Positions 35,093 through 43,950 are shown, counted from the stretch's first letter. The stretch: 64,000 nt of DNA from Chryseobacterium sp. T16E-39 (GCF_002216065.1 NZ_CP022282.1:3906001-3970000), one strand, 5' to 3'. Notes: a model not told the origin generated them from the sequence alone. Made by a program: numbers and translations.

Positions 35093-36979
35093 TTAATTTT
35101 CGGATTCCTCTTCTTCGTCTTCATCGGCAGTTGAGGATCCTTCCCAATCTTTATTATCAAAGCTAAGATTATCAAATGCTAATAATTCCTCCTCTCTTTG
35201 GAGGATTTCTTTTGTGGTAAACTGAAGAATTTCATCTTCCTCTTTAGCTTTGGCTAATTTTCGGATCGAAGCTTTGTCGATAGCCATAAACCTTTGGCCC
35301 AGCCGTCTGGCTGCATATTTCCTCATTCCTGTTTCGTTAAGGACGTCAATAGCCATGTCTACAGCCGTACCCAGCGTTTCACGGTAAATATTATCAATAC
35401 CGTTATTGAGATAGGCGTAAGCATCAATTCTGTTTTTTGCCCGGACAAATATTTTCACCTTTGGATAATGTTCACGAACCAGGTCGGCAATAAACATGTT
35501 GTCATTAGCATTTTCAAGACAGAGAACCAGCAACTCTGCATCTTCAATTCCTGCTGCTCTTAGAATCGGAATTCTGGTTGCATCCCCATAGTATACTTTA
35601 AAACCATAGCTTCTTAATAATTTTACCCGATCCGAATCCCGATCCAAAACCGTAGCCGGAATTTTGTTCGCTTTAAGCAGCCGTCCTACGGTACTTCCAA
35701 AATGTCCAAAGCCTACAATGATTATTTTCTTTTGAACAACATCGCTTTCAAGAATGTTATAATCATGTTCACCTTCCGGTTTTTCTTTAATGAATTTTGG
35801 GGTAAGGAATTTATCATTTACTATAAGAAGGAATGGGGTGATACACATAGTGATCGCCGTTACAGCCATCATTTGAGCATTTAATTCCGGACTTAAAAGA
35901 TAAAGGTCTGAGGCATAATTAATGAGGACAAAAGAAAATTCTCCAACCTGCGAAAGTGCAAATGCATAAAATAAACTCTGCGGAGTATCGATTTTGAAAA
36001 ACTTTCCAATAGCATATAGAACGACAAATTTTACAGTTAAAACCGCAAAGACAGTACTAAAAATAAATATAGGGTCTTGCTGAATGATATTAAAATTCAT
36101 TGTTGATCCTACACTTACGAAGAAAACGGCTAACAATAGCCCTTTAAAAGGATCGATCTGCGCTTCCAGTTCATGTCTGAATTCGCTGTTGGCAAGCATT
36201 ACTCCAGCTAAAAAGGCTCCTAATGCCGGCGATAATCCTATTGCGACCATTAATTCTGAAACTCCGATAACAAGAAATAGGGATGAGGCGGTTAGTAATT
36301 CTGTCATTCCTGATTTTGAAACATAGCGCAGAAATGGTACAAAAACGTACCTGCCCAAGAGGATCAGAAAAACGACTCCAAAAAGGACGGTAGCTGCTTG
36401 TAACCATTCAGGAAGCTTTTGAATGATAATTTGTATTTCATTATTATGATTGGTCGTTTTATAATGGGCTATAAGCGGAAGAATGGCAAGAATAGGAATC
36501 ACTGCAATATCCTGAAATAGCAAGGTGGAAAAAGATGCTTCTCCGGCAGTTGTTTTGAAATTGTCTTTTTCCTGTAAGGTCTGTAAAACAATTGCCGTAG
36601 ATGACAAAGCGAAACACATAGCGATAGCTATTGCCTGATCAATCCTCCATCCTACACCAGTGAAGACTAAAAATAAAATTGAAATACTGAGGAGCATTTG
36701 AGTCAGTCCCAGTCCCACAATCTTTTTCCGCATTTCCCAAAACTTCCTGGGTTCCAGCTCAAGTCCTACTAAAAATAGCAGCATAATTACTCCGAACTCA
36801 CTGGCATGCATAATATCATTAACATTCTTTCCGGTAAGCCTGAGAACATAAGGGCCAATAATGATCCCTCCTGCAATGTATCCGATCACAGAACTTAATC
36901 CAAATTTCCTTGCCAGTGGAACCATAATAATGGCTACACCAAGGAAAAGTAGCGTATTCATTGCTAAAGAAGATTCCAT
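35093..36979 (-). CDS. Kef-type CPA2 monovalent cation:proton antiporter
   Basis: A 628-residue antiporter: about twelve transmembrane segments (10-390) of the Na/H exchanger domain, and a cytosolic TrkA-N (RCK) NAD-binding domain near 420-540 with VGFGHFGSTVGRLL. An acidic tail (SSTADEDEEEESEN) ends it. KefB/KefC-type proteins release K+ to acidify the cytoplasm during electrophile stress. The next gene upstream on the strand, 3 nt away, encodes the matching flavodoxin-fold ancillary protein. Substrate ion is inferred from the family. Confidence 0.92.
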   Translation of the reverse strand: MESSLAMNTLLFLGVAIIMVPLARKFGLSSVIGYIAGGIIIGPYVLRLTGKNVNDIMHASEFGVIMLLFLVGLELEPRKFWEMRKKIVGLGLTQMLLSISILFLVFTGVGWRIDQAIAIAMCFALSSTAIVLQTLQEKDNFKTTAGEASFSTLLFQDIAVIPILAILPLIAHYKTTNHNNEIQIIIQKLPEWLQAATVLFGVVFLILLGRYVFVPFLRYVSKSGMTELLTASSLFLVIGVSELMVAIGLSPALGAFLAGVMLANSEFRHELEAQIDPFKGLLLAVFFVSVGSTMNFNIIQQDPIFIFSTVFAVLTVKFVVLYAIGKFFKIDTPQSLFYAFALSQVGEFSFVLINYASDLYLLSPELNAQMMAVTAITMCITPFLLIVNDKFLTPKFIKEKPEGEHDYNILESDVVQKKIIIVGFGHFGSTVGRLLKANKIPATVLDRDSDRVKLLRSYGFKVYYGDATRIPILRAAGIEDAELLVLCLENANDNMFIADLVREHYPKVKIFVRAKNRIDAYAYLNNGIDNIYRETLGTAVDMAIDVLNETGMRKYAARRLGQRFMAIDKASIRKLAKAKEEDEILQFTTKEILQREEELLAFDNLSFDNKDWEGSSTADEDEEEESEN

Positions 36980-36982
36980 ATT

Positions 36983-37504
36983 TTATTGGGTCAGTAATTC
37001 CATAAATTCTTTTTTGTGGAGAATAATTTCCTTTTTTGTGAGCTTGTTTGCCTCATAGACGATTTTAATATTTTTGATATTGGCTTTAAATACATTCAGA
37101 GAAACAATCAATCCACTGATTAGCTCGTCAATCGTGTACTTATAGGTTCCTGTTTTGCTGAAAGATCTTTCTTTTCCGCCTGTTGTAACCAGAATATAAA
37201 CTTCTTTGCCCTCTAATGGATTATATTCTCCCTCTTTTAACCAATCACGATCAAAAACTTCATCGATCCATAATCTTAGCAGAGGAGGCATCCCAAACCA
37301 GATAATTGGAAATTGAAAAATAAAACGCTCATAATGATTCAGGCGTTTCCGCTCTCTGAATGCAGCAATATGAAAGTCGGGATAATCCTCATAAAGATCA
37401 CGTAAGGTAAAGTGCTGATGACGAACATAGAAATTGATAAGCTCTACATTCGAGTTTGAATGTTCCAGATATGGATGTGCAAAAACCACCAATGTCTTTT
37501 TCAT
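36983..37504 (-). CDS. KefF/KefG-like NAD(P)H oxidoreductase (antiporter partner)
   Basis: A 173-residue flavodoxin-like NAD(P)H-quinone oxidoreductase. VFAHPYLEHSNSN opens the FMN phosphate-binding loop and FQFPIIWFGMPPLLRLWIDEVF is the second flavin-site signature. The domain matches KefF/KefG, which bind and activate Kef antiporters. It is first in a two-gene operon with the antiporter (3-nt gap). In E. coli, Kef activity is gated by glutathione adducts; whether this organism makes glutathione cannot be told from here. Confidence 0.9.
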   Translation of the reverse strand: MKKTLVVFAHPYLEHSNSNVELINFYVRHQHFTLRDLYEDYPDFHIAAFRERKRLNHYERFIFQFPIIWFGMPPLLRLWIDEVFDRDWLKEGEYNPLEGKEVYILVTTGGKERSFSKTGTYKYTIDELISGLIVSLNVFKANIKNIKIVYEANKLTKKEIILHKKEFMELLTQ

Positions 37505-37647
37505 AACCCCTGTTTTTAGTAAATATATTAAAAATTTAATGAATAAACGGTAGTTTTTAAGAGGTTTTGTTAATTTATTAATATGTAAAATTAAATTTAT
37601 TGTTAAAATATAGCAATAAAATGCACTTATTTTGAATTTTTAAATAA

Positions 37648-37675
37648 AAAAATCAGCCACATGATGACTGATTTG
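37648..37675 (-). terminator. Terminator of the lemA-TPM operon
   Basis: Stem AATCAG / CTGATT around an 11-nt loop, with a TTTTTTTATTT tract on the - strand downstream of the TPM gene at 37695. Confidence 0.75.
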
Positions 37676-37694
37676 TATTTATGTATGTTTTCTA

Positions 37695-38504
37695 TTACCA
37701 TCCTCCGGAAGCACCACCGCCACCAAAACTTCCACCGCCGCCGAAGCCTCCAAATCCGCCGCCCCCTCCAGAACTTCCCCCTCCAAAACCGCCGCCGCCA
37801 AAACTACCAGGGAAAGGAAAGAATCCACCAGGATAATTTCTTCGGCCTCTTCTTGTAAGGATCACATCATCGTCGTCATTATTTCCTCCTCTGCCACCAC
37901 CTCTGTTACCGAAAAGGATGGCAAGAATAATGAATATGACAAAGGCAATGATAAGAACCTTGAAAGCTTTTCCATTTCCGCCTCCTGTCGGTTCATTGAT
38001 GGGTTTAAATTTCCCCTGTACCGCTTCCATAATGGCAGAAGTACCTCGGTTAATACCTTCATACCAAAGTCCTTGCTTAAAATTTGGAGTGACAAGATAG
38101 TCTAATATCTGTCCCGAAACAGAAGCGGTCAGATATTGTTCAACAGCTCTCCCTTGCTGTATAGACATTGTTCTGTCCTGGGTAGCAATAAGAAACACGA
38201 CTCCATTATCGATTCCTTTCTTTCCGATTCCCCATTTTTGACCAAACATGGTGGCCAGAAAATTGACATCTTCACCTTTTGTACTTGGAATAATAATCAC
38301 CTCAATTTCTGTTGAGGTAGAATCTGCGAATTTGATCAGTTTATTGTTGAGATCATTTTTTTCCTGTTGGGAAAGTAAATTGGCCTCATCATAAACGGGG
38401 TATAGAACATCTGGCTTTTTTGGTATCGTATATTGTGCTGATACAAAACTGTAAAAGCAAACCAGTAGAAATGAAAATACTAATTTAAGAGAACGTAATT
38501 TCAT
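37695..38504 (-). CDS. TPM domain membrane protein (YgcG-like) with glycine-rich tail
   Basis: A 269-residue protein: signal peptide (1-23, ending SAQ), TPM domain at about 35-160 (VYDEANLLSQQEKNDLNNKL; then EVIIIPSTKGEDVNFLATMFG), a transmembrane helix near 185-202 (FKVLIIAFVIFIILAILFG), an RGG-rich stretch and a tail from about 225 made of Gly/Ser/Phe repeats ending in Trp. TPM (Psb32/YgcG) domains bind or phosphatase-like process partner proteins; the role here is unknown. It overlaps the next TPM gene by 20 nt and forms an operon with lemA. Confidence 0.88.
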   Translation of the reverse strand: MKLRSLKLVFSFLLVCFYSFVSAQYTIPKKPDVLYPVYDEANLLSQQEKNDLNNKLIKFADSTSTEIEVIIIPSTKGEDVNFLATMFGQKWGIGKKGIDNGVVFLIATQDRTMSIQQGRAVEQYLTASVSGQILDYLVTPNFKQGLWYEGINRGTSAIMEAVQGKFKPINEPTGGGNGKAFKVLIIAFVIFIILAILFGNRGGGRGGNNDDDDVILTRRGRRNYPGGFFPFPGSFGGGGFGGGSSGGGGGFGGFGGGGSFGGGGASGGW

Positions 38505-38913
38505 TGGGAAGTTGATTGGGATTTTCTCCTTTTACAGGAAAATATTTTTTTAGTTCAATACCGGTTTCCAGAATAGCACTTTTCAGTGCTCTGTAATAGT
38601 TTCCTTTTACAAATTCAGATGTAATATAATCATGCAAATGATCCCAGTAATGTTGCTGCACTTTTTCATGGATTCCAATATCTCCGATAATGGTAAGATA
38701 TTTTTGCTCAAAATGAACATAAAAAAGGACTGCATTTCTTTCTGCAGTTTTATGCATATCGAGTTTTTTAAAAACTTCTAATGCCGTTTTCGCATGCAGG
38801 GCTTCTGTATTGGAGTCAATGTGCACTCTGATTTCGCCTGTAGAATTTTCTTCCGCAGATTGAATAGCTTCCACGAGGGAAGCTATTTGCTGATTTGTTA
38901 GGAAATTGCTCAT
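38485..38913 (-). CDS. TPM domain protein, soluble form
   Basis: A 142-residue protein made almost only of a TPM domain: SNFLTNQQIASLVEAIQSAEENSTGEIRVHI opens it and IIGDIGIHEKVQQHYWDHL follows near residue 75. It has no signal peptide or membrane helix, so it may be cytosolic, unlike the second TPM protein. Its start overlaps the lemA stop by 1 nt (TAATG) and its end overlaps the second TPM gene by 20 nt, so the three genes are translationally coupled. Confidence 0.88.
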   Translation of the reverse strand: MSNFLTNQQIASLVEAIQSAEENSTGEIRVHIDSNTEALHAKTALEVFKKLDMHKTAERNAVLFYVHFEQKYLTIIGDIGIHEKVQQHYWDHLHDYITSEFVKGNYYRALKSAILETGIELKKYFPVKGENPNQLPNEITFS

Positions 38914-39521
38914 TATTCAGAGAAAACATCAGGTGCTTTATTAGCTCCGGCTTCTGCTTTGAAATATGGTTTTTCTTTAAAATTTGTAAAATTTGCCAAA
39001 ATATTATTTGGGAAAGTTTTTATGGATGTATTATAATCCTTAGCTGCGTCATTAAAATAGACAGTTTCTGATCGGATACTGTTTTCAATTGCAGTATATT
39101 CTCTTTGGAAATTAATGTATTGTTGATCCGCTTTTAAATTAGGATATGATTCTACAACCGCCATTAATCTGCTTAAAGCTCCGGATAATTCTCCCTGGGC
39201 AGCCTGGAATTTAGCAAGATCTGCTTCCGTCATATTCGTAGGGTCAACGTTAATAGAAGTAGCTTTAGAACGTGCTTCTACTACTTTAGTTAAAGTTTCC
39301 TGCTCAAATTTAGAATATGATTTTACAGTTCTTTCAAGATTGGGTATTAGGTTGGCCCTTTTTTGATAAACAGTCTCTACATTAGACCATTTGCTGTTAA
39401 CATTCTGTTCTTTGGTTACGAAATTATTATATCCGCTTTTTCCCCAGAAGAAGATGACAGCAATAATAATAAGAAGAGCGATGCCAATGGTTCCGGCGCT
39501 CAAACAGCCCTTATTTTTCAT
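38913..39521 (-). CDS. lemA: LemA family protein
   Basis: A 202-residue LemA protein: an N-terminal membrane helix (residues 7-27) followed by a long helical bundle, with NNFVTKEQNVNSKWSNVETVYQKRANLIPNLERTVKSY being the family's strongest segment. LemA proteins are membrane-anchored; some are scaffold-like in envelope stress or antigen display. It leads the lemA-TPM-TPM operon. The divergent DHFR gene is 74 nt away; a -7 element (TATATTTG on the - strand) lies at 39553-39560. Confidence 0.93.
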   Translation of the reverse strand: MKNKGCLSAGTIGIALLIIIAVIFFWGKSGYNNFVTKEQNVNSKWSNVETVYQKRANLIPNLERTVKSYSKFEQETLTKVVEARSKATSINVDPTNMTEADLAKFQAAQGELSGALSRLMAVVESYPNLKADQQYINFQREYTAIENSIRSETVYFNDAAKDYNTSIKTFPNNILANFTNFKEKPYFKAEAGANKAPDVFSE

Positions 39522-39595
39522 AGTTTATTTTTTTTAAATTTTTTGTGCTAATCAAATATACAAATTATGTGCTAATTTTGTAGAAAATAATTTGA

Positions 39596-40090
39596 ATGAC
39601 AACGATAGTGGTAGCAATGGGAGAGAAGAATGAGATTGGTTTTAATAACCAGTTGCTTTGGCATCTTCCTAAAGATTTAAAACACTTTAAAGACATAACT
39701 TCAGGACATCCGATTATTATGGGGCGAAAGACCTATGAAAGCATTGGAAAGCCCCTTCCTAATCGTACCAATATTGTTATTTCACGCAAAAAAGATTGGT
39801 TTGAAGAAGGTGTCCTAATTGTAGGAAGTATTAAAGAAGCTGTAAAGTTTGCCAGGAAAATTGATGAAAATGTCTTTATCATTGGAGGCGGAAATATTTA
39901 TGAACAAACAATGGATGTTGCAGACAGACTTGAGGTGACTTTAGTAAAAGCAGATCTTAAAGCCGATACATTTTTCCCTAAAATTGATGGGAAGGTCTGG
40001 AAGAAGACCAGCGAAGTGTATCACGAAAAAGATGAAAAAAATCAATACGATTTCTACTTTCAGACGTTTGAAAAGATCAAAAGTGAATAG
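39596..40090 (+). CDS. folA: Dihydrofolate reductase
   Basis: A 164-residue DHFR that makes tetrahydrofolate with NADPH. Key segments: IVVAMGEKNEIGFNNQLLWHLPKDLKHFK (substrate loop and the Trp/Asp region), IIMGRKTYESIGKPLPNRTNIVISR, and the C-terminal FIIGGGNIYEQTM nucleotide loop. Normal length, cytoplasmic. It is first in a possible unit with the 190-residue membrane protein gene (73 nt downstream, with its own -7 element) and is preceded by TAATTTTG at 39573-39580. Confidence 0.96.
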   Translation: MTTIVVAMGEKNEIGFNNQLLWHLPKDLKHFKDITSGHPIIMGRKTYESIGKPLPNRTNIVISRKKDWFEEGVLIVGSIKEAVKFARKIDENVFIIGGGNIYEQTMDVADRLEVTLVKADLKADTFFPKIDGKVWKKTSEVYHEKDEKNQYDFYFQTFEKIKSE

Positions 40091-40137
40091 TTGTAAATTC
40101 TAATCTCTAACTTCTAGCTTCTAACCTCTAAATTTTT

Positions 40138-40145
40138 TATCTTTG
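40138..40145 (+). promoter_or_regulatory. -7 promoter element of the small membrane protein gene
   Basis: TATCTTTG, a perfect TAnnTTTG, 18 nt before ATG 40164. It is embedded in a degenerate ctaacttcta repeat tract at about 40100-40130. Confidence 0.5.
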
Positions 40146-40163
40146 CACTTCTAAAATTGAATA

Positions 40164-40736
40164 ATGAATAAGTACATAAAAATAATTATCGCAGCTCTTC
40201 TTATACTTGGTGGACTTGCTATGATGATTTTCACAAGAAACTTAGGTTGGGGGATTGTTATATTTCTCCTGGCAGCGCTTCCTATTTTTCTTTTCTTTAA
40301 AAATGAATACATCCTTTTGGCATTCTGGCAGCTGAGAAAACAGAATATGGAGAAAGCAGTGACCTATTTAGATCATATTACCAATTACCAAAGTCAACTT
40401 CATAAATCTCAATATGGATATTTCCATTATTTGCAGGGGCTTACTTTAGCTCAGGAACATCCAACAAAAGTAGAGCCTTTAATGAAAAAAGCATTGGAGT
40501 ATGGCCTTAATATGAAACATGACAGAGCTATGGCTACTTTGAATTTAGCCGCTTCAGCAATTTCTAAAGGAAGAAAGCAGGAAGGGCAAAAATTATTAGA
40601 AGAAGCAAAGAGGTTAGACAGTGCCGGTATGATGACGGATCAGATCAAAATGATGAAAGATCAGTTGAAGATGCCAACCATGCAAAAGCATATGCATAAC
40701 CCTAACATGAGACAGCGAGGAGGGAAAATAAGATAA
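40164..40736 (+). CDS. Small membrane protein with TPR-like C-terminal region
   Basis: A 190-residue protein with two adjacent transmembrane helices (residues 7-25 and 28-46) and a helical cytosolic domain at about 55-150, where FWQLRKQNMEKAVTYLDHI and MKHDRAMATLNLAASAISKG resemble TPR-like repeats. The tail is basic (MRQRGGKIR). I do not recognise a named family; it may hold a protein complex at the membrane. A strong terminator follows. Confidence 0.75.
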   Translation: MNKYIKIIIAALLILGGLAMMIFTRNLGWGIVIFLLAALPIFLFFKNEYILLAFWQLRKQNMEKAVTYLDHITNYQSQLHKSQYGYFHYLQGLTLAQEHPTKVEPLMKKALEYGLNMKHDRAMATLNLAASAISKGRKQEGQKLLEEAKRLDSAGMMTDQIKMMKDQLKMPTMQKHMHNPNMRQRGGKIR

Positions 40737-40750
40737 CCACGTTAAAATAT

Positions 40751-40782
40751 AAAAGGCAGAAAATTTATTTTCTGCCTTTTTT
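40751..40782. terminator. Terminator between convergent genes
   Basis: AAAAGGCAGAAAA-ttta-TTTTCTGCCTTTT, a 13-bp perfect hairpin with T tract on the + strand; the reverse direction is also A/T-flanked. Confidence 0.88.
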
Positions 40783-40811
40783 CTTGTCGCTATTTTGTGC
40801 TTTTTTACCAT

Positions 40812-41444
40812 TTACATTTCGGAATTGTGATCATAACCATAAAATTTGGGCATCTGCCAATGGTATTTTACGGCCAGTGTCCGTATCGTAACAATCAGTA
40901 TAATTGTAAATATCTGGATAAATGTATAAGATAGGGCCGTATATTTAGTCATTAATAGGAATGCAGCCCCACCCACGATACATGCAGTGGCGTAGATTTC
41001 TTTTCTGAAGATTAATGGTATTCTGTTGAGCAGGATATCACGGATAATCCCTCCAAAACACCCAGTAATGGTTCCTAAGCCAATACATATTAAAGGATGA
41101 ATGTCTGCATTAAGACCTTTTTGAACCCCTATTATGGTAAATAAACCAAGACCCAGGCTATCAAAAATAAACAGTGTCACACGAAAGTTTTTTTCAAAAG
41201 ATTTAAATACCATCGTAAAGATACTGGTCATAATGATCACAGCACAGGTCAGTAGATCATGCATCCAGAAGACCGGAATGTCTAATAATAAATCCCTTAC
41301 AGTTCCTCCTCCCACAGAAGTTACAAATGCAATAATAAGAACCCCAAAAGGATCAAGGCGTTTTTGCATAGCTGCAAAGCTCCCGGACATTGAAAAGGAA
41401 ATAGTTCCCAATACCTCTATTGCAAAATTGAACTGTTCGTGCAT
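40812..41444 (-). CDS. TRIC/UPF0126-type cation channel family protein
   Basis: A 210-residue membrane protein with about seven helices in two UPF0126 repeats. FSMSGSFAAMQKRLDPFGVLIIAF and the following GGGTVRDLLL form the first repeat; GCFGGIIRDILLNRIPLIFRKEIYATA forms the second. Bacterial members resemble eukaryotic trimeric intracellular cation channels; ion selectivity in this group is not certain. Single gene. Confidence 0.92.
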   Translation of the reverse strand: MHEQFNFAIEVLGTISFSMSGSFAAMQKRLDPFGVLIIAFVTSVGGGTVRDLLLDIPVFWMHDLLTCAVIIMTSIFTMVFKSFEKNFRVTLFIFDSLGLGLFTIIGVQKGLNADIHPLICIGLGTITGCFGGIIRDILLNRIPLIFRKEIYATACIVGGAAFLLMTKYTALSYTFIQIFTIILIVTIRTLAVKYHWQMPKFYGYDHNSEM

Positions 41445-41592
41445 ATATTATCAATTAAGAATAACAAATGTACGGTTTAGATTGATTTGTTTAAAATTGA
41501 AGGACTGATAAGGTAATTATAATTTGCTCAATGACATTTTACCGATATTTCCTTTTGATTATTTTAAAAGGCTAAAAAATCCGGTTAATTCA

Positions 41593-42690
41593 TCAATTAA
41601 TTAAAAGAACGGGTTTAATAACATCTCCTTTTTGAGTATCAGATATAGCTTGATTAATATCTTTAAATGCATAGGTTTTAATTAATTTATCAAATGGAAA
41701 CTTCCCCTGTTGATATAACTGAACCAATGACGGGATAAAATCATCAGGAACACTGTCTCCCTCAATAATACCTTTGAGTTTTAATCCTTTTAGCATAAAA
41801 CTATTCATATCAAGTTCTAATGGGTGTTTTGAAATTCCTACGATCCCGCAGATTCCAAGCGAACGTAAAGAAGCCAGTATAGCATTGACAATCTCATTTC
41901 TGCCCGTAGTATCAAATGCAAAATGAAACCCTGAAGGTACTATTTCAAGGAGTGTCTTTGTGACATCTACTTCTTTACTGTTTACAATATGAGTGGCTCC
42001 TAATTCTTTTGCAAGCTGTAATCTTTCTGCATTGATATCTATGACACTTATTGTCGTTGCTCCACAGATTTTTGCAGCAAGCACTCCTGCAAGCCCTACG
42101 GCACCAGCACCGGATATCACTACTGACTTTCCAGGGGTTACCTTCAAAGAATTAATAATTGCGCCGGCACCGGTTTGTATTCCACAGCCTAATGGACCCA
42201 ATAATTCTAATGGGGCATCATGAGGTACTTTAACTACATTTTTTTCAGTAGCAATTGAATAGGTGGCAAATGAAGACTGAGAAAAGAAGTTTCCATGTAA
42301 AGTCATTCCATGATTGTGATGCGGATGTGATCCGTCCGGTCTGCTTCCACCCATATTTAGCTGTACAGCATTTTCACAATAAGCAGGAAGACCATTTTCG
42401 CAATTACCACAGCCCCCACAGTATCCAAAAGTGAGAACAACATGATCCCCCTTTTTTACTTTCGTTACACCTGTTCCTACAGATTCAACGATTCCTGATC
42501 CTTCATGTCCTAAAATAATCGGATATTTTGTCTGGCCGAGAATATTGTCCCTTGCTGCTATATCTGTATGGCATATGCCGGTAGCAACAATTTTTACTAA
42601 TACCTCATTTTCCCGAGGACTATCTAAAGTAACGTTTTCAAATACAAAGTCACCTCCTTTTTCTTTTATGACAGCAGCTATTGTTTCCAT
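41593..42690 (-). CDS. Zinc-dependent NAD(P)-alcohol dehydrogenase
   Basis: A 365-residue medium-chain alcohol dehydrogenase. Catalytic-zinc residues are in GICHTD and GHEGSGIVESVG; structural zinc cysteines are in CGGCGNCENGLPAYC; the Rossmann loop is VISGAGAVGLAGVLAAKICGA near residue 190. The length and gene style suit benzyl/aryl-alcohol dehydrogenases. A DUF4334 gene and a Crp/Fnr regulator gene lie immediately upstream on the same strand, so the three may form one inducible unit for an aromatic or aldehyde substrate; this is inferred. Confidence 0.93.
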   Translation of the reverse strand: METIAAVIKEKGGDFVFENVTLDSPRENEVLVKIVATGICHTDIAARDNILGQTKYPIILGHEGSGIVESVGTGVTKVKKGDHVVLTFGYCGGCGNCENGLPAYCENAVQLNMGGSRPDGSHPHHNHGMTLHGNFFSQSSFATYSIATEKNVVKVPHDAPLELLGPLGCGIQTGAGAIINSLKVTPGKSVVISGAGAVGLAGVLAAKICGATTISVIDINAERLQLAKELGATHIVNSKEVDVTKTLLEIVPSGFHFAFDTTGRNEIVNAILASLRSLGICGIVGISKHPLELDMNSFMLKGLKLKGIIEGDSVPDDFIPSLVQLYQQGKFPFDKLIKTYAFKDINQAISDTQKGDVIKPVLLIN

Positions 42691-42710
42691 AGAATTGTAT
42701 TGCTTATGAC

Positions 42711-43232
42711 TTAATCTCTTCTCAGTAAGAAGAAGTAGGGTTGAGGAACGTATTTAAGATCCATTACTCCTAAAACAGTATTCTCATCAATTTTTCTGAA
42801 AATATCATTAATAGGTGCCTCATCGTAAATCATGGTAGCAGAAATTACTCCCCGATGCTCCAGCATTCGTAATCTTGCCTTGAATTCTTTTGTTTCGAGC
42901 TGTTCTCTGAAATCTCCAAGGAATACGCCTTCTTTTCTGTATTGCTCCTGATTTTCATTCATAATGCTTATTGGATTTACCATAAAGGTTTCTTTATGAT
43001 CACGATCAGTATAGAACAATAATGGTCCTACACTTTCTGCATCTTCAAACACTTTTCCATACCATCCTGTTGATTTTAGTTGTCCGTCCATCGGATGTTC
43101 TGTAAATAATTCTTCGCCTTTCCATCTACCTAACATAAAATCAATGGAAACTGCGGGTAATTCATCGAAAAATAAGATGGCTTTTTCTGAACTTGTAGCG
43201 CCATTTTCCAAAATTTCTTCTTTTGTATTCAT
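42711..43232 (-). CDS. DUF4334 (GXWXG motif) protein
   Basis: A 173-residue protein with LPAVSIDFMLGRWKGEEL, the GxWxG lipocalin-like motif, and the following DUF4334 region containing GPLLFYTDRDHKETFMVNP and ISATMIYDEAPINDIFRKIDENTVLGVMD. DUF4334 proteins are small beta-barrels of unknown role, often near dehydrogenases. ATG 43232 is preferred over an upstream in-frame start. It is 20 nt upstream of the alcohol dehydrogenase gene on the same strand. Confidence 0.85.
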   Translation of the reverse strand: MNTKEEILENGATSSEKAILFFDELPAVSIDFMLGRWKGEELFTEHPMDGQLKSTGWYGKVFEDAESVGPLLFYTDRDHKETFMVNPISIMNENQEQYRKEGVFLGDFREQLETKEFKARLRMLEHRGVISATMIYDEAPINDIFRKIDENTVLGVMDLKYVPQPYFFLLRRD

Positions 43233-43292
43233 TATTTCTAATTTTATTAATACAAAGGAAGGGCAATGGGTCAACTTTCTTCTTGAATTAAT

Positions 43293-43877
43293 TCAAGAAA
43301 AGAGCTTGCGTCTTATTTTACTTAACCACTCTGGAGTGATGCCCATAAAACTAGAAATGCTGCTTAGTGGAAATATTTGAAACAAAAAGGAATAATTTGA
43401 ATAAAGCCAGCGTAGAAATTCTTCAGAACTTTCTGATAAAAGCTCTCCTCTGATGTTTTCAATAATATAGTATTTATAGGTAACGTAATTTGAAGAAAAC
43501 ATGGCAAACTCATGGCTTTCCTGAAGTAGCTGGTTTACAAAATCGAAGGGTACTTCTAAAATCGTAGAACGCTCATTAATCAATAAGCTATATTCTGTTC
43601 GTTTATTTAAAACATAACTGTCAATACAGGTTACTATGGGAAGGAATTCTGATGTGTGAAACATGACTGTTTTTTCAATTCCATCCTTGTTTAGTATTTT
43701 TCTTGTCAGGCTTCCCTGAAGAATAATGTAGACCGTCTTCTTTATTTCTCCCCAAGAAACAAGAGTTTCATTTTTTTCTAACTCCAAAATTGTTGCATGC
43801 TGTATAATTGAATCAACAATTTCTTCGTTTAATGAATTTGAAAGTATTTGATTAAGCCTGTCTTTTATTGAAATCAT
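43293..43877 (-). CDS. Crp/Fnr family transcription regulator
   Basis: A 194-residue regulator with an N-terminal cyclic-nucleotide-like beta-roll (about 10-120) and a short helical C-terminal winged helix near 150-194 (SSISSFMGITPEWLSKIRRKL). No Fnr-type cysteine cluster is seen, so it is not an iron-sulphur sensor. ATG 43877 fits better than ATG 43922 because an 18-bp inverted repeat lies between them. It heads a possible three-gene unit with the DUF4334 and dehydrogenase genes (62 nt to the former). Confidence 0.88.
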   Translation of the reverse strand: MISIKDRLNQILSNSLNEEIVDSIIQHATILELEKNETLVSWGEIKKTVYIILQGSLTRKILNKDGIEKTVMFHTSEFLPIVTCIDSYVLNKRTEYSLLINERSTILEVPFDFVNQLLQESHEFAMFSSNYVTYKYYIIENIRGELLSESSEEFLRWLYSNYSFLFQIFPLSSISSFMGITPEWLSKIRRKLFS

Positions 43878-43904
43878 AATCCCGTTATATAAAATATTAT
43901 ATAG

Positions 43905-43950
43905 GGTTTTCAATTTTTGCATCTGTAATCCAATGCAAAAATTGAAAACC
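43905..43950. repeat. Perfect 18-bp inverted repeat upstream of the Crp/Fnr gene
   Basis: GGTTTTCAATTTTTGCAT (43905-43922) and its complement (43933-43950) around a 10-nt loop. It lies between coaD and the Crp/Fnr gene. There is no T tract on either strand, which speaks against a normal terminator and for an operator or RNA structure. Confidence 0.8.

Noticed and set aside
37661..38100. Small ORFs opposite the glycine-rich TPM tail
   Set aside because: They arise from the GGN-rich codons of the tail read in other frames (Arg- and Pro-rich products), without support.
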